Below, piece by piece: positions 36,369 through 45,932 of a DNA stretch of 64,000 bases. The position numbers were made by a program, and so were the translations under genes. Origin of the DNA: Candidatus Segatella violae (GTDB taxonomy: Bacteria > Bacteroidota > Bacteroidia > Bacteroidales > Bacteroidaceae). Below the pieces are notes generated by a model, which was not told the DNA's origin, did no database searches, and saw only the letters and a list, made by a program, of their open reading frames with translations. Positions within the stretch are counted from its first letter, which is position 1, and each line of letters starts with the position of its first letter. Location: NCBI GenBank assembly GCA_002440225.1, contig DJSH01000006.1, positions 16,190-80,189 of the forward strand, given 5' to 3'.

Positions 36369-37367
36369 ATGGCTGTTACAATAGCTGAGATCCAGAAGCT
36401 TCGTAAGATGACTGGTGCTGGTCTTGCAGACTGCAAGAAGGCCTTGACAGAGGCTGATGGTGATATCGAGAAGGCAATCGAGCTCGTTCGTGAGCGTGGT
36501 CTTGCTATCGCTGCTAAGCGTTCTGACCGTGAGACTTCTAATGGTTGCGTACTCGTTAAGAGTGCAAATGGCTTCGCTGCAATGGTTGCCGTTAAGTGTG
36601 AAACTGACTTCGTTGCTGCTGGTAAGGACTTCATCGGCATGACCGAGGAAATCCTCGACGCTGCTATCGCTGCCAAGGCTGAGAGCCTCGACGAGGTTAA
36701 GAAGTTGGTTCTCGCTTCTGGTGATGACGCTGAGACTGCTGTTAAGCATCGCTCTGGTATCACTGGCGAGAAGATGGAGCTCGATGGCTACAACTTCTTG
36801 GAGGGTGACAACATCTCAGTTTACGACCACATGGGCAAGCACACATTGTGTACTATGGTTCAGCTCAACGAGAACAACGAAGAGGCTGGCCACAAGGTAG
36901 CAATGCAGGTAGCTGCTATGCGTCCTGTAGCTCTCGACGAGTCTTCTGTTTCTGAGGATACTAAGAAGAAGGAGCTTGAGGTAGCTGTCGCTAAGACTAA
37001 GGAAGAGCTCGTAGAGAAGGCAGTGAACGCTGCTCTCAAGAAGGCTGGCATCAACCCAGCTCACGTTGACTCTGAGGATCACATCGAGAGCAACACCAAG
37101 AAGGGTTGGTTGACACCTGAGCAGGCTGAAGAGGCTCGCAATATCAAGAAGACTGTTGCTGAGGAGAAGGCTGCTTCTTTGAACGAGAACATGATCAACA
37201 ACATTGCTAATGGTCGTTTGAACAAGTTCTTCAAGGAGAACTGCCTCGTAGACCAGGAGTTCCAGTTCGGCGATGGCGACAAGCAGACTGTTGCTCAGTA
37301 TCTCGCTGCTCAGAGCAAGGATCTCAAGATCGTTGCTTACAAGCGCTTCACACTCGCTGCTGAGTAA
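36369..37367 (+). CDS. tsf: Translation elongation factor Ts
   Basis: This 332-residue protein carries the N-terminal UBA-like domain with RKMTGAGLADCKKALTEADG and the core motif KCETDFVA. The length is normal for Bacteroidetes, longer than in E. coli. It recycles EF-Tu-GDP to EF-Tu-GTP and ends the ribosomal operon before the terminator at 37427. Confidence 0.98.
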   Translation: MAVTIAEIQKLRKMTGAGLADCKKALTEADGDIEKAIELVRERGLAIAAKRSDRETSNGCVLVKSANGFAAMVAVKCETDFVAAGKDFIGMTEEILDAAIAAKAESLDEVKKLVLASGDDAETAVKHRSGITGEKMELDGYNFLEGDNISVYDHMGKHTLCTMVQLNENNEEAGHKVAMQVAAMRPVALDESSVSEDTKKKELEVAVAKTKEELVEKAVNAALKKAGINPAHVDSEDHIESNTKKGWLTPEQAEEARNIKKTVAEEKAASLNENMINNIANGRLNKFFKENCLVDQEFQFGDGDKQTVAQYLAAQSKDLKIVAYKRFTLAAE

Positions 37368-37426
37368 TCCTATCGTGGGATTCACGCAGACAGCTCAATT
37401 TGACTTATAGTTAAATTAGAATATCC

Positions 37427-37478
37427 GGGAGTTATGGAGTTAAAGCTTTGCTTTGCTTCTAACTCCCATTTCTTTTTT
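37427..37478 (+). terminator. Terminator of the rpsB-tsf operon
   Basis: GGGAGTTA (37427-37434) pairs with TAACTCCC (37460-37467). An alternative stem uses a second GGAGTTA copy at 37436 plus AAGC/GCTT. A T-rich run follows, 60 bases after tsf. Confidence 0.8.
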
Positions 37479-37504
37479 ATATCAACTTACCAACATATAG
37501 CTTT

Positions 37505-38122
37505 ATGAAGATATTCGCCATCGGTATGAACTATACCGAACACAATAAATCACTTCACGGAACGTTATCTAAACCAGAGCGTCCCGTCATCTTCACCAAG
37601 GCCGACTCGGCGTTGCTCAACAACGGTAAGCCTTTCTTCATCCCCGACCATCTGGGCAGGATAGAGTATGAGACTGAGGTCGTGGTGCGCATCTCCAAAC
37701 TGGGCAAGACCATACCCGAGCGTTTTGCTCATCGCTACTACGACGCAGTGACCGTGGGCATCGATTTCACTGCTCGCGAGATGCAGAAAAAACTGCGCGA
37801 GGCTGGTCAGCCATGGGAACTCGCCAAGGGTTTCGATGGTTCGGCTGCCATCGGAGAATGGGTTGACATCCAGAAGTTCCGCGACATACAGGCCATCCAT
37901 TTCCATCTCGACATCAACGGCAACACCGTGCAGGAGGGATGCACGAGCAACATGCTCTACAAGGTGGATGAAATCATCTCTTACATCAGCCAGTATTTCA
38001 CCCTCAAGACGGGCGATTTGCTCTATACGGGATGTCCTACGGGCTGTGGACCGGTAAAGATAGACGACCACCTGGAGGGCTACCTCGAAGACAGAAAGGT
38101 GCTCGACTTTAACTGCAAGTAA
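37505..38122 (+). CDS. Fumarylacetoacetate hydrolase (FAH) family protein
   Basis: This 205-residue, single-domain FAH-fold protein has the metal-binding motif EYETEVVVRI (ExE) and the later Asp in TVGIDFTARE, with KGFDGSAAIGEW and GDLLYTGCPTGCGPV also typical. Family members decarboxylate or hydrolyse 2-oxo-dicarboxylic acids and related compounds. The substrate cannot be told from sequence. It lies 11 bases before porU and may simply share its transcript. Confidence 0.88.
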   Translation: MKIFAIGMNYTEHNKSLHGTLSKPERPVIFTKADSALLNNGKPFFIPDHLGRIEYETEVVVRISKLGKTIPERFAHRYYDAVTVGIDFTAREMQKKLREAGQPWELAKGFDGSAAIGEWVDIQKFRDIQAIHFHLDINGNTVQEGCTSNMLYKVDEIISYISQYFTLKTGDLLYTGCPTGCGPVKIDDHLEGYLEDRKVLDFNCK

Positions 38123-38133
38123 TCGTTTAGACA

Positions 38134-41100
38134 ATGACAAATAAGGTTTGGACATATATCTTGGCGGCATTTCTCATGGTGCTCGCCTTGCCGATGCAGG
38201 CACAGAGATTCTTCAATTTGACCTCTGCCGAGGTCAGGGTAGACTCTGTGTTGCCTCATTTCGTGTATTCCAAGCCTTTGCAAGGCGAGTGGCGAGACTC
38301 CATCTATACCGTGAGCCTGAAATATGCCGAGTATATAGATATGTCGCCACAAGATATCGCCAACTACAATCGCCTGTCGGGGGCAGTTCTTCCCCGTCAG
38401 GTAGTTCTTCACCAACAGGTGAGCGAGTGCCGCAAGCAAGGTAGCCTGAGGGTAGATTTTTGCCCCTTGGTGTTCCGCGACAATCGCTATCAGATGTTGG
38501 TGAGCTTCATGCTCGATGTGAAGGTGCGTCCCCAGAAACGTGCCGAGCAAAATGCCCGTTTGCGTTCAATGTCAAATGGCTCGTCTGCCTCTTCTGGCTA
38601 CGCCGACCATTCGGTGTTGGCACAAGGCAGATGGGCTAAGATACAGGTGAGCGAGTCGGGCATCCACCAATTGACCGAGCAAGTGGTGCGTCAGGCAGGA
38701 TTCTCTGATATTAATAAGGTGAGAATCTATGGTTATGGCGGCAACTTGCAGGCTGAGGCACTCTCTGCCAGTTACCTTACATCTACCGATGACCTGCACG
38801 AGGTGGAACAGTGCGTGATAGATGGTCGCCATTATTTCTATGCCAAGGGACCGGTGAGTTGGGACGATAATACCTCAACCCAGCGCATCCGCAATCCTTA
38901 TTCCAACTACGGTTGTTATTTCATCACGCAGAGCGATGAACAGTCCGCATCCATTGTGGATTCCACAGCATTCCTTGCTTCCTGCTATCCGCAGCCAGAA
39001 GACTATCATTTTCTCTACGAGCAGGATGGCTTCAGCTGGTATGATGGAGGACGCAACCTCTTCGACCTTACGGAAGTGAAGGTAGGCGAGGAGCAGCGAG
39101 TCATCGTAACCAACCATACGGGCGATGGACATGGATTGTTGTCGGTGGCAGTCACCTCAGGCAATGCCAGTACTGTGCAAATCAAAAGAAACGGCAAGTC
39201 ACTGGGCACCATATCGCTCTCGTTGTCTGCCCAAAAGGGTGAAGATGCCTCTTACCTGCATGGTGTGGAGAAGGCCGCTACCTATTCCATCGACGATTTT
39301 CATCAGCAAGACACCATCACTATCCATACGTTGTCAGGCAGCCCTGTGCACCTCGACTATGTTTCGGTGACTTGGAACAAGCCTCGCAAGCCTTCAGCCT
39401 TGGATGCCCATGTTCCGGCGGCGCAATACGTTTATAACATCACCAATCAAGACCATCATGCCGATGAGACTGCCGACCTGGTGATTATCATCCCAACCTC
39501 CCAGAAATTACTCAAGCAAGCGCAACGGCTCAAAGCCTTTCATGAAAGCCACGATGCCATGCGAGTCAACATCGTGCCGGCGGATGAGCTCTACAATGAG
39601 TTCTCCAGCGGAACGCCCGATGTAAACGCTTATCGTCGCTATCTGCGTATGCTCTCAGATAAGGCTACCACGGAGGCTGATGTCCCCAAGTATCTCTTGC
39701 TCTTTGGCGACTGCATGTGGGACAATCGTATGCTTACCCCCGCTTGTCGCAAGCTCCAGGCAGACGACTATCTGCTCTGCCATGAGAGCGAGAATTCTTT
39801 CAGTTCGGTATCCTGCTATGTGAGCGATAGTTGGCTGGGCATCTTGGGCGAGGGGGCTGGTGCGCAACCCGCTCGTGAATTGCAGGATGTGGCGGTGGGG
39901 CGATTCCCCGTTACCACAGTTTCTGAGGCTGAGATTTTGGTAGACAAGACCATCAACTATGCCACTAACGCCAATGCGGGAGCCTGGCAGAACACCCTCA
40001 TGTTCATGGGCGATGACGGCAACGACAATAAGCACATGATGGATGCCAATGAGGTAGCCGACGACGTTTCGACCCTTTATCCTGCCTATCTTGTGAAAAA
40101 AGTGATGTGGGATGCCTACCCCCGCGAGACTTCTTCGACGGGTAATACCTATCCGGAGGTGAGCGACATCATCAAGCGCCAGCAAAGCAATGGTGCCCTC
40201 GTCATGGATTATGCCGGTCATGGCAGCAACACGCAACTCTCACATGAGGCGGTGCTGAAGCTTTCTGATTTTGAGAATTTCCATAATACGAATCTTCCGC
40301 TCTGGGTGACAGCCTCGTGCGACATCATGCCTTTCGACGGAGTGAACGCAACCATCGGAGAAAGTGCGCTGCTCAATGCCAACGGCGGTGCAGTGGCTTT
40401 CTATGGTACAACGCGCACCGTCTACGCCCAGCAAAACAAATATATAAACCGTGCCTTCATGCGCCGAGTGCTCAGCATGGTAGATGGAAAGCCCATCACC
40501 ATTGGCGAGGCGCATCGCTTGGCACAAAACGACGTGATGACGGGCGCTGTAAATTCAGCTGAGACAGATGTCACGGTAAACCATCTGCAATATTCGTTGC
40601 TGGGCGACCCTGCTCTGGCACTCAACCTGCCCATGCAACAGGTAGTGGTAGACTCCATCAACGGCGTGCCTACTGACAAGGCCGATGCGCGGGCTGTGCT
40701 GAAGGCGGGCTCGGTGGCGAGAATAGCGGGGCATATAGAGGGGGGACAAGATGGCTTCCTGGGCGTAGTGACAGCCACGGTGAGAGATTCGAAAGAACAG
40801 ATCACCTGTCGCCTCAATGACACCAGTGCCACGGGGGCTGAAGAGCCGTTCGTCTATACCGACCGCACCAAGACGCTCTATGCGGGGGCTGACAGTGTGC
40901 GCCAAGGCAAGTTTGCCTTCTCCTTTGCTGTGCCCAAGGACATCAATTATTCTGGAGACACTGGTTTGATGAACCTCTATGCCGTGAGCATCGACAAGAA
41001 AGTGCGGGCACATGGTGCTTGCGACCAGTTTGTCGTAGGCGGCAGTGAGGACGTGGTAACCGACTCCGTGGGGCCAACCGTATATTGCTACCTCAACTCC

Positions 41101-41721
41101 ACCTCCTTTGTGGATGGAGGAAAGGTGAACACCACCCCATTCTTCGTGGCAAACATCAGCGATAAGGACGGCATCAACGCCACAGGGAGTGGCATCGGGC
41201 ACGACCTGCAACTCGTGATAGATGGCGACCTGGCGAAGACCTATGTGCTCAACGACAACTTCACCTACGATTTCGGCACCTATGCCAGTGGCTCCGTCTC
41301 TTTTAGCATTCCTGAGCTCGCCCCTGGCAAGCACCAGCTCACCTTCAGGTGTTGGGATGTGCAGAACAACAGTACCACGACCACGCTCCGTTTCAATGTG
41401 GTGGAGGCTTTGAACCCGAACATCTTGGAGGTGGGCGTGACCGAGAATCCTGCCAAGAACACGACGACATTCATCCTCAATCACGACCGAATAGGGAGCA
41501 ATCTGGATGTCGTCATCGAGGTCTACGACGTGGCGGGTCGCCAGCTTTGGCGACATGCGGAGAAAGGGGTGTCGGATACCGGACAATACACCCAGAGATG
41601 GGACCTCACGACAGATGGCGGCAGTCCGTTGGGTACCGGTGTCTATCTCTATCGTGTCAAGGTCTCTTCCGACGGTAGCGGCTTCGCCTCGAAAGTAAAA
41701 AAGCTCATCATCATCAAGTAA
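38134..41721 (+). CDS. porU: Type IX secretion system sortase PorU (gingipain-family C25)
   Basis: This 1195-residue protein has a signal peptide (ALPMQAQ), a long N-terminal beta-rich region, a gingipain-like caspase-fold peptidase domain and a C-terminal T9SS-type beta domain (VYDVAGRQLW, GVYLYRVKV). The catalytic dyad is intact: H696 in DYAGHGSNTQLSHE and C729 in VTASCDIMPFD. PorU removes the C-terminal signal from T9SS cargo and joins it to an anchor at the cell surface. Its partner PorV is encoded next, 16 bases downstream. A functional T9SS is implied, although other por/gld genes are not in the window. Confidence 0.95.
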   Translation: MTNKVWTYILAAFLMVLALPMQAQRFFNLTSAEVRVDSVLPHFVYSKPLQGEWRDSIYTVSLKYAEYIDMSPQDIANYNRLSGAVLPRQVVLHQQVSECRKQGSLRVDFCPLVFRDNRYQMLVSFMLDVKVRPQKRAEQNARLRSMSNGSSASSGYADHSVLAQGRWAKIQVSESGIHQLTEQVVRQAGFSDINKVRIYGYGGNLQAEALSASYLTSTDDLHEVEQCVIDGRHYFYAKGPVSWDDNTSTQRIRNPYSNYGCYFITQSDEQSASIVDSTAFLASCYPQPEDYHFLYEQDGFSWYDGGRNLFDLTEVKVGEEQRVIVTNHTGDGHGLLSVAVTSGNASTVQIKRNGKSLGTISLSLSAQKGEDASYLHGVEKAATYSIDDFHQQDTITIHTLSGSPVHLDYVSVTWNKPRKPSALDAHVPAAQYVYNITNQDHHADETADLVIIIPTSQKLLKQAQRLKAFHESHDAMRVNIVPADELYNEFSSGTPDVNAYRRYLRMLSDKATTEADVPKYLLLFGDCMWDNRMLTPACRKLQADDYLLCHESENSFSSVSCYVSDSWLGILGEGAGAQPARELQDVAVGRFPVTTVSEAEILVDKTINYATNANAGAWQNTLMFMGDDGNDNKHMMDANEVADDVSTLYPAYLVKKVMWDAYPRETSSTGNTYPEVSDIIKRQQSNGALVMDYAGHGSNTQLSHEAVLKLSDFENFHNTNLPLWVTASCDIMPFDGVNATIGESALLNANGGAVAFYGTTRTVYAQQNKYINRAFMRRVLSMVDGKPITIGEAHRLAQNDVMTGAVNSAETDVTVNHLQYSLLGDPALALNLPMQQVVVDSINGVPTDKADARAVLKAGSVARIAGHIEGGQDGFLGVVTATVRDSKEQITCRLNDTSATGAEEPFVYTDRTKTLYAGADSVRQGKFAFSFAVPKDINYSGDTGLMNLYAVSIDKKVRAHGACDQFVVGGSEDVVTDSVGPTVYCYLNSTSFVDGGKVNTTPFFVANISDKDGINATGSGIGHDLQLVIDGDLAKTYVLNDNFTYDFGTYASGSVSFSIPELAPGKHQLTFRCWDVQNNSTTTTLRFNVVEALNPNILEVGVTENPAKNTTTFILNHDRIGSNLDVVIEVYDVAGRQLWRHAEKGVSDTGQYTQRWDLTTDGGSPLGTGVYLYRVKVSSDGSGFASKVKKLIIIK

Positions 41722-41737
41722 CAACAAACAGATAAAT

Positions 41738-42925
41738 ATGAACATCAACAGAACATTCAAGATTGCAATGCTGGGATGCTTGTCAGCCGTCGCCCTCCAG
41801 GCGGAGGCGCAAGACAAGAAAGATCTCTTCAACCCCGTCAACTATGCCGTCATCTCTCAGACCATTGCGCCTGATGCCCGTGGCGGTGGACTGGGAGATG
41901 CCGGTGCGGCTACCGACCCAGATGTCAATTCCCAATATTGGAACCCGGCGAAATATCCGTTCACCATCTCTCGTGCAGGGGTGGCGCTCAACTTCACGCC
42001 TTGGCTTCGCTCCTTGGTCAACGATATGAACCTCGCCTATCTGGCGGGCTATTATCGCATCGGCGACTATAGCGCCGTGTCGGCTTCGCTCAGGTATTTC
42101 AATATGGGCGAGGTGCAAACTAACAACACCGAGAACCAGGAGAATGCGATGACCATCAATCCCTACGAGATGTCGCTCGATGTAGCCTACTCGTTGATGC
42201 TGAGCGAGAAATTCTCCCTGGCGGCAGCTATCCGTTGGATTTATTCCGACATGCGCTTCGACTATACCGAGGACAATTCGCCGGCTTCGGCTTTTGCTGC
42301 AGATATTGCGGCCTACTATCAGAACTACGTCACCATCGGACAGCGTGAATGCCAGTTGGGCATAGGTCTCAACATCTCCAACATCGGTAGCAAGATAACC
42401 TATAGCGGCAAGGAATATGGAGAGTTCTTGCCAGCCAATCTCCGTCTGGGTGCCTCGCTGATGATACCTATCGACAATTACAACCGCATCACCATCGCCG
42501 CCGACGCCAACAAGTATCTCGTGCCTACGGTGCCAAAGCAGAAAGAAGGCGAGGACAATTCCGACTACGAGGATCGAGTGCATCGTGAATATGACGATGT
42601 GTCGGCAATCAGCGGCATCTTCAAGAGCTTTAGCGACGCTCCGGGTGGTTTCAAGGAAGAGATGCAGGAAATCAACTATGGCGTGGGTGCCGAGTATGTG
42701 TACAACGACAAGTTTGCCTTGCGTGCCGGCTATCATCATGAGAGTCAGAACAAGGGCAACCGCAAGTATTTCACGGTGGGTGCCGGTTTCAAGATGAATG
42801 TCTTCTCGCTCGATGCCGCTTATGTGGTGGCTACGGCGAAGAGCAATCCGCTAGACCAGACCCTGCGCTTCACCCTGTCGTTTGACATGGATGGTATCAA
42901 GGACCTGTTCAAGAAAAATAAGTAA
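41738..42925 (+). CDS. porV: Type IX secretion system outer-membrane protein PorV
   Basis: This 395-residue protein has a signal peptide (ALQAEAQ), then a FadL-like barrel with the PorV N-terminal block ISQTIAPDARGGGLGDAGAATDPDVNSQYWNPAKY (seen here in pieces of under 20 residues: IAPDARGGGLGDAG, DVNSQYWNPAKYPF). It shuttles T9SS cargo from the SprA translocon to PorU. The adjacent porU gene supports the assignment. Confidence 0.95.
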   Translation: MNINRTFKIAMLGCLSAVALQAEAQDKKDLFNPVNYAVISQTIAPDARGGGLGDAGAATDPDVNSQYWNPAKYPFTISRAGVALNFTPWLRSLVNDMNLAYLAGYYRIGDYSAVSASLRYFNMGEVQTNNTENQENAMTINPYEMSLDVAYSLMLSEKFSLAAAIRWIYSDMRFDYTEDNSPASAFAADIAAYYQNYVTIGQRECQLGIGLNISNIGSKITYSGKEYGEFLPANLRLGASLMIPIDNYNRITIAADANKYLVPTVPKQKEGEDNSDYEDRVHREYDDVSAISGIFKSFSDAPGGFKEEMQEINYGVGAEYVYNDKFALRAGYHHESQNKGNRKYFTVGAGFKMNVFSLDAAYVVATAKSNPLDQTLRFTLSFDMDGIKDLFKKNK

Positions 42926-42962
42926 TCAGATTAAGTTTCACAATATATATATAATAAGGTAT

Positions 42963-43442
42963 ATGGATATTAGAGTAGGATTTGGATATGACGTACACAA
43001 GTTGGTGGAGAACCGCGACTTGTGGTTAGGAGGAATCAAGATAGACTATGAACTAGGCTTGCTGGGCCACAGCGATGCCGATGTGTTGATACATGCCATC
43101 TGCGATGCGTTGCTGGGCGCAGCCAATATGCGCGACATTGGCTACCATTTCCCCGACACGGCAGCAGAGACCCTGAATGTAGACTCCAAGATATTGCTCA
43201 AGAAAACGATGGACTTGATTGCAACCAAGGGCTACAGCCTGGGCAACATCGACGCTACCATTTGTGCCGAGCGCCCCAAGCTCAATCCACATGTGCCAGC
43301 CATGAAGGCTTGTCTGGCGAAAGTGATGGGAGTGGACGAGGATAAAATCTCCATCAAGGCGACCACCACCGAGAAATTGGGCTTCACGGGACGCATGGAA
43401 GGTATCTCTGCCTATGCCACCGTTCTCATCATAAAGGCTTAA
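42963..43442 (+). CDS. ispF: 2-C-methyl-D-erythritol 2,4-cyclodiphosphate synthase
   Basis: This 159-residue protein makes MEcPP in the MEP isoprenoid pathway. The motifs RVGFGYDVHKL, GHSDADVLIHAICDALLGA and KATTTEKLGFTGR are diagnostic, with metal ligands D and H in GYDVH and the later His of GHSDAD/LIHA. The ATG at 42963 begins the conserved MDIRVGFGYDVH. It lies 37 bases after porV, a conserved arrangement in many Bacteroidetes. Confidence 0.97.
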   Translation: MDIRVGFGYDVHKLVENRDLWLGGIKIDYELGLLGHSDADVLIHAICDALLGAANMRDIGYHFPDTAAETLNVDSKILLKKTMDLIATKGYSLGNIDATICAERPKLNPHVPAMKACLAKVMGVDEDKISIKATTTEKLGFTGRMEGISAYATVLIIKA

Positions 43443-43539
43443 TGAGCGTTAACGAGATGTTAATATCTGTTGCTCGGAAGGCTATTCTCTTGATGTAAAT
43501 CAAAAAATCTCAAAAATCATGCATTTTCTTCAAGAAATG

Positions 43540-43571
43540 TTTGGTGGAAGCCGAAAATAGTCGTACCTTTG
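43540..43571 (+). promoter_or_regulatory. Promoter of the putative small RNA
   Basis: TTTG (43540-43543), exactly 20 bases and TACCTTTG (43564-43571) form one of the best -33/-7 pairs in the window. The next gene starts 270 bases away behind a terminator, so this promoter appears dedicated to a short transcript. Confidence 0.75.
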
Positions 43572-43578
43572 CAGTGTC

Positions 43579-43758
43579 AAAAGGTTAATAGATTGTTTAG
43601 GTTAGTAGTAATAGATTTAGGTTTTTAGTTATTAGGTTTTAAGGTAGATTGTTTAACAGATAACAAAGGAGACCGTGAGGTTACCTTTGATTAGAAATTT
43701 TTGAAGTTAAACATAGTGTATGCCACAGCTCGTTGAGAGTTGTGGCATACTTTTTTTT
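43579..43758 (+). ncRNA. Putative orphan small RNA of about 180 nt
   Basis: A strong promoter (43540-43571) and an intrinsic terminator (43718-43758) bracket a segment without a plausible coding frame. Inside, 43664-43689 forms an 11-bp hairpin (CAAAGGAGACC/GGTTACCTTTG, one mismatch and one wobble) capped by a GTGA loop of the GNRA type. The 5' part is A/T/G-rich, with repeated TTAGGTT-like words. Size and layout resemble the Bacteroidales 6S-like RNAs, which also have their own promoter and terminator, but family membership was not tested. A regulatory leader for the following glycosyltransferase is less likely because of the terminator. Confidence 0.65.
43718..43758 (+). terminator. Terminator of the small RNA
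   Basis: A perfect 10-bp stem (GTATGCCACA with TGTGGCATAC) is followed by eight T residues at 43751-43758. Confidence 0.92.
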
Positions 43759-43787
43759 GCTTGTTAGCATAAAAACCACCGATTTGT

Positions 43788-43818
43788 TTTGTAAACACAT
43801 ATTTTTTCTTTATCTTTG
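43788..43818 (+). promoter_or_regulatory. Promoter of the glycosyltransferase pair
   Basis: TTTG (43788-43791), 19 bases and TATCTTTG (43811-43818), followed by CA, lie just upstream of the ATG at 43843. Confidence 0.7.
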
Positions 43819-43842
43819 CAATAAAGAAAAATGAAATAACAG

Positions 43843-45111
43843 ATGAGAGTACTCATAGTAAACACAAGTGAGAAGACGGGTGGAGCCGCAGTGGCTGCCA
43901 ACCGCTTGATGGATGCCCTTAACAACAATGGTGTTAAGGCAAAGATGCTGGTGCGCGACAAGGAGACCGAAGACATCACCGTGGTCGGGCTGCCTCGTTC
44001 GCTCAAGTTGCAGTGGAATTTCCTCTGGGAGCGTTGGTGCGTGTTCTGGCATCTGCATTTCTCCAAGCATCATCTGTGGGAGATAGACATGGCTACTGCA
44101 GGATCTGACATCACCAAGATGCGTGAGTTTCAGGAGGCTGATGTCATCCATCTCTCATGGGTCAACCAAGGCATGTTGTCGCTCAAGAGCATTCGCAAGA
44201 TTATCAAGAGCGGCAAGCCTGTCGTATGGACCATGCACGATCTGTGGGCTGCTACGGGAATCTGCCATTATGCCCGTGGCTGCAATCGCTATGTCTCTGC
44301 CTGTGGCAACTGTCCACTCCTTCCCCACAAGGGTGGCAAGCACGACTTGTCGACCAAGATATTCCGTCGCAAGAAGGCTCTGTATCAAGGAGGCAGCATC
44401 TCGTTTGTGAGTTGCAGCAAGTGGCTGGAGAAGCAAGCCAAGGCTAGCGGGCTCTTCGTTGGACAACGCATCACCAATATCCCTAATCCGATAGACACCC
44501 ACGTGTTCTGCCCACAGGATAAGGCGGAGGCTAGACTGCGTGCAGGATTGCCAGCCGACAAGCATCTCATTCTCTTTGTTTCGCAACGAGTTACCGACGA
44601 GCGCAAGGGCATGAAATATTTCGTGGAGGCAATCGACCGACTGATAGAGAAATATCCTGAGATAAAGAACAATACCGCCATCGCCATCTTGGGAGGTCAC
44701 TCCGAGGAGGTCACGCTCAGCTTGCCATCCTATTCGTTGGGATATGTGAGCGATGAGAAACGCATCGTCAACATCTACAATTCCGTCGATGTGTTTGTGC
44801 TTCCGTCGTTGGAAGACAACCTGCCCAACACCATCATGGAGGCAATGGCTTGTGGCGTGTCTAGCGTAGGATTCAAGGTGGGAGGCATCCCTGAGATGAT
44901 AGAGCATCAGAAGACAGGCTATGTCGCCAACTATCGTGACACTGCCGACTTGGCGGAGGGCATCCACTGGGTATTGGAGGATGCCGACAAGGAAGCCTTG
45001 AGTCAAGCTTGCCTACACAAGGTGTCGCAATGCTATTCTCAGCATGCCGTTGCCTTGAAATATATCGAAGTATACAATCAGGCTATGGCCTACAAAAATT
45101 ATAAATTATGA
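43843..45111 (+). CDS. GT4-type glycosyltransferase
   Basis: This 422-residue, two-Rossmann GT-B protein has an N-terminal acceptor domain (NTSEKTGGAAVAANRLMDAL) and a C-terminal nucleotide-sugar domain. The latter holds the family marker LPSLEDNLPNTIMEAMACG and GFKVGGIPEMI, the usual EX7E region. It resembles capsular or LPS transferases of the WcaC/WfgS style. The stop overlaps the start of the next glycosyltransferase by ATGA (45108-45111), so the two are translationally coupled. Confidence 0.93.
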   Translation: MRVLIVNTSEKTGGAAVAANRLMDALNNNGVKAKMLVRDKETEDITVVGLPRSLKLQWNFLWERWCVFWHLHFSKHHLWEIDMATAGSDITKMREFQEADVIHLSWVNQGMLSLKSIRKIIKSGKPVVWTMHDLWAATGICHYARGCNRYVSACGNCPLLPHKGGKHDLSTKIFRRKKALYQGGSISFVSCSKWLEKQAKASGLFVGQRITNIPNPIDTHVFCPQDKAEARLRAGLPADKHLILFVSQRVTDERKGMKYFVEAIDRLIEKYPEIKNNTAIAILGGHSEEVTLSLPSYSLGYVSDEKRIVNIYNSVDVFVLPSLEDNLPNTIMEAMACGVSSVGFKVGGIPEMIEHQKTGYVANYRDTADLAEGIHWVLEDADKEALSQACLHKVSQCYSQHAVALKYIEVYNQAMAYKNYKL

Positions 45112-45884
45112 TAAAGTTTACGGTCGTAACCTGTACGTACAATGCCGAGAAAGTGTTGCAGCGTACATTGGATAGCGTGAATAAGCAGAGCTACTGCAAC
45201 ATCGAGCATCTCATCATCGACGGCGTGTCGAAAGACAAGACCCTGGCGATGGTGAGGACGTACAAGCATAAGACCGAGGTGGGGGAGAATGCCCACGAGA
45301 TAGTGGTGTATTCAGAGCCCGACAAGGGGCTCTATGATGCCATGAACAAGGGCCTCGACCGAGCTACGGGCGACTACTTGGTGTTTCTCAATGCCGGCGA
45401 CGTGTTTCCATCAGAGGATACCTTGGAGTATGTGGAAGGTTGTGTAGGCGAGGGCGAGGAGTTGCCGGGAGTGCTGTATGGCGATACCGACATCGTGAAC
45501 GATGAAGGCAGGTTCTTGCGCCATCGTCGTTTGTCGCCTCCTGCGCATCTCACATGGCGTTCGTTCAAGTGGGGCATGTTGGTGTGCCATCAGTCATTCT
45601 ATGCTCGCACCGACATCGCCAAGCAGATACATTACAATCTCGACTACCGCTTCTCAGCCGATGTGGATTGGTGCATTCGCATCATGAAGGAGTCGGCGCG
45701 TAGAAAGTTGCCCCTCCGCAATGTCAATGCCGTCATCACCAATTTCTTGGATGGAGGCATGACCACCCAGAACCATCGTGCTTCCCTCAAGGAGCGTTTC
45801 CGTGTGATGCGCACCCATTATGGTCTGCTCACCACCCTCTTTGTTCATGCTTGGTTTGTGATAAGAGGATTCTTCAAGAAATAA
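45108..45884 (+). CDS. GT2 family glycosyltransferase
   Basis: This 258-residue GT-A protein has the N-terminal VTCTYNAEKVLQRTLDSV block, the IDGVSKDKT nucleotide-binding region and a DxD-equivalent near YLVFLNAGD. EPDKGLYDAMNKGL is typical of WcaE/WcaA-like transferases. It is coupled to the GT4 gene by a 4-base overlap. The acceptor glycan is unknown. Confidence 0.93.
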   Translation: MIKFTVVTCTYNAEKVLQRTLDSVNKQSYCNIEHLIIDGVSKDKTLAMVRTYKHKTEVGENAHEIVVYSEPDKGLYDAMNKGLDRATGDYLVFLNAGDVFPSEDTLEYVEGCVGEGEELPGVLYGDTDIVNDEGRFLRHRRLSPPAHLTWRSFKWGMLVCHQSFYARTDIAKQIHYNLDYRFSADVDWCIRIMKESARRKLPLRNVNAVITNFLDGGMTTQNHRASLKERFRVMRTHYGLLTTLFVHAWFVIRGFFKK

Positions 45885-45900
45885 TGCCCCCCTTCAAATG

Positions 45901-45932
45901 CAACTACTTGCGTAGCCGAACGCAAGTAGTTG
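45901..45932. repeat. Perfect 13-bp hairpin opening the 22-bp array
   Basis: CAACTACTTGCGT (45901-45913) is the exact reverse complement of ACGCAAGTAGTTG (45920-45932), with the loop AGCCGA. The right arm is the first unit of the repeat array. It lies 17 bases after the GT2 stop, and no T-run follows. Confidence 0.8.

Noticed and set aside
40555..41841. Open frame of 428 codons on the minus strand over porU and porV
   Set aside because: It is antisense to two well-supported type IX secretion genes and spans their junction. Nothing in the translation resembles a protein family.
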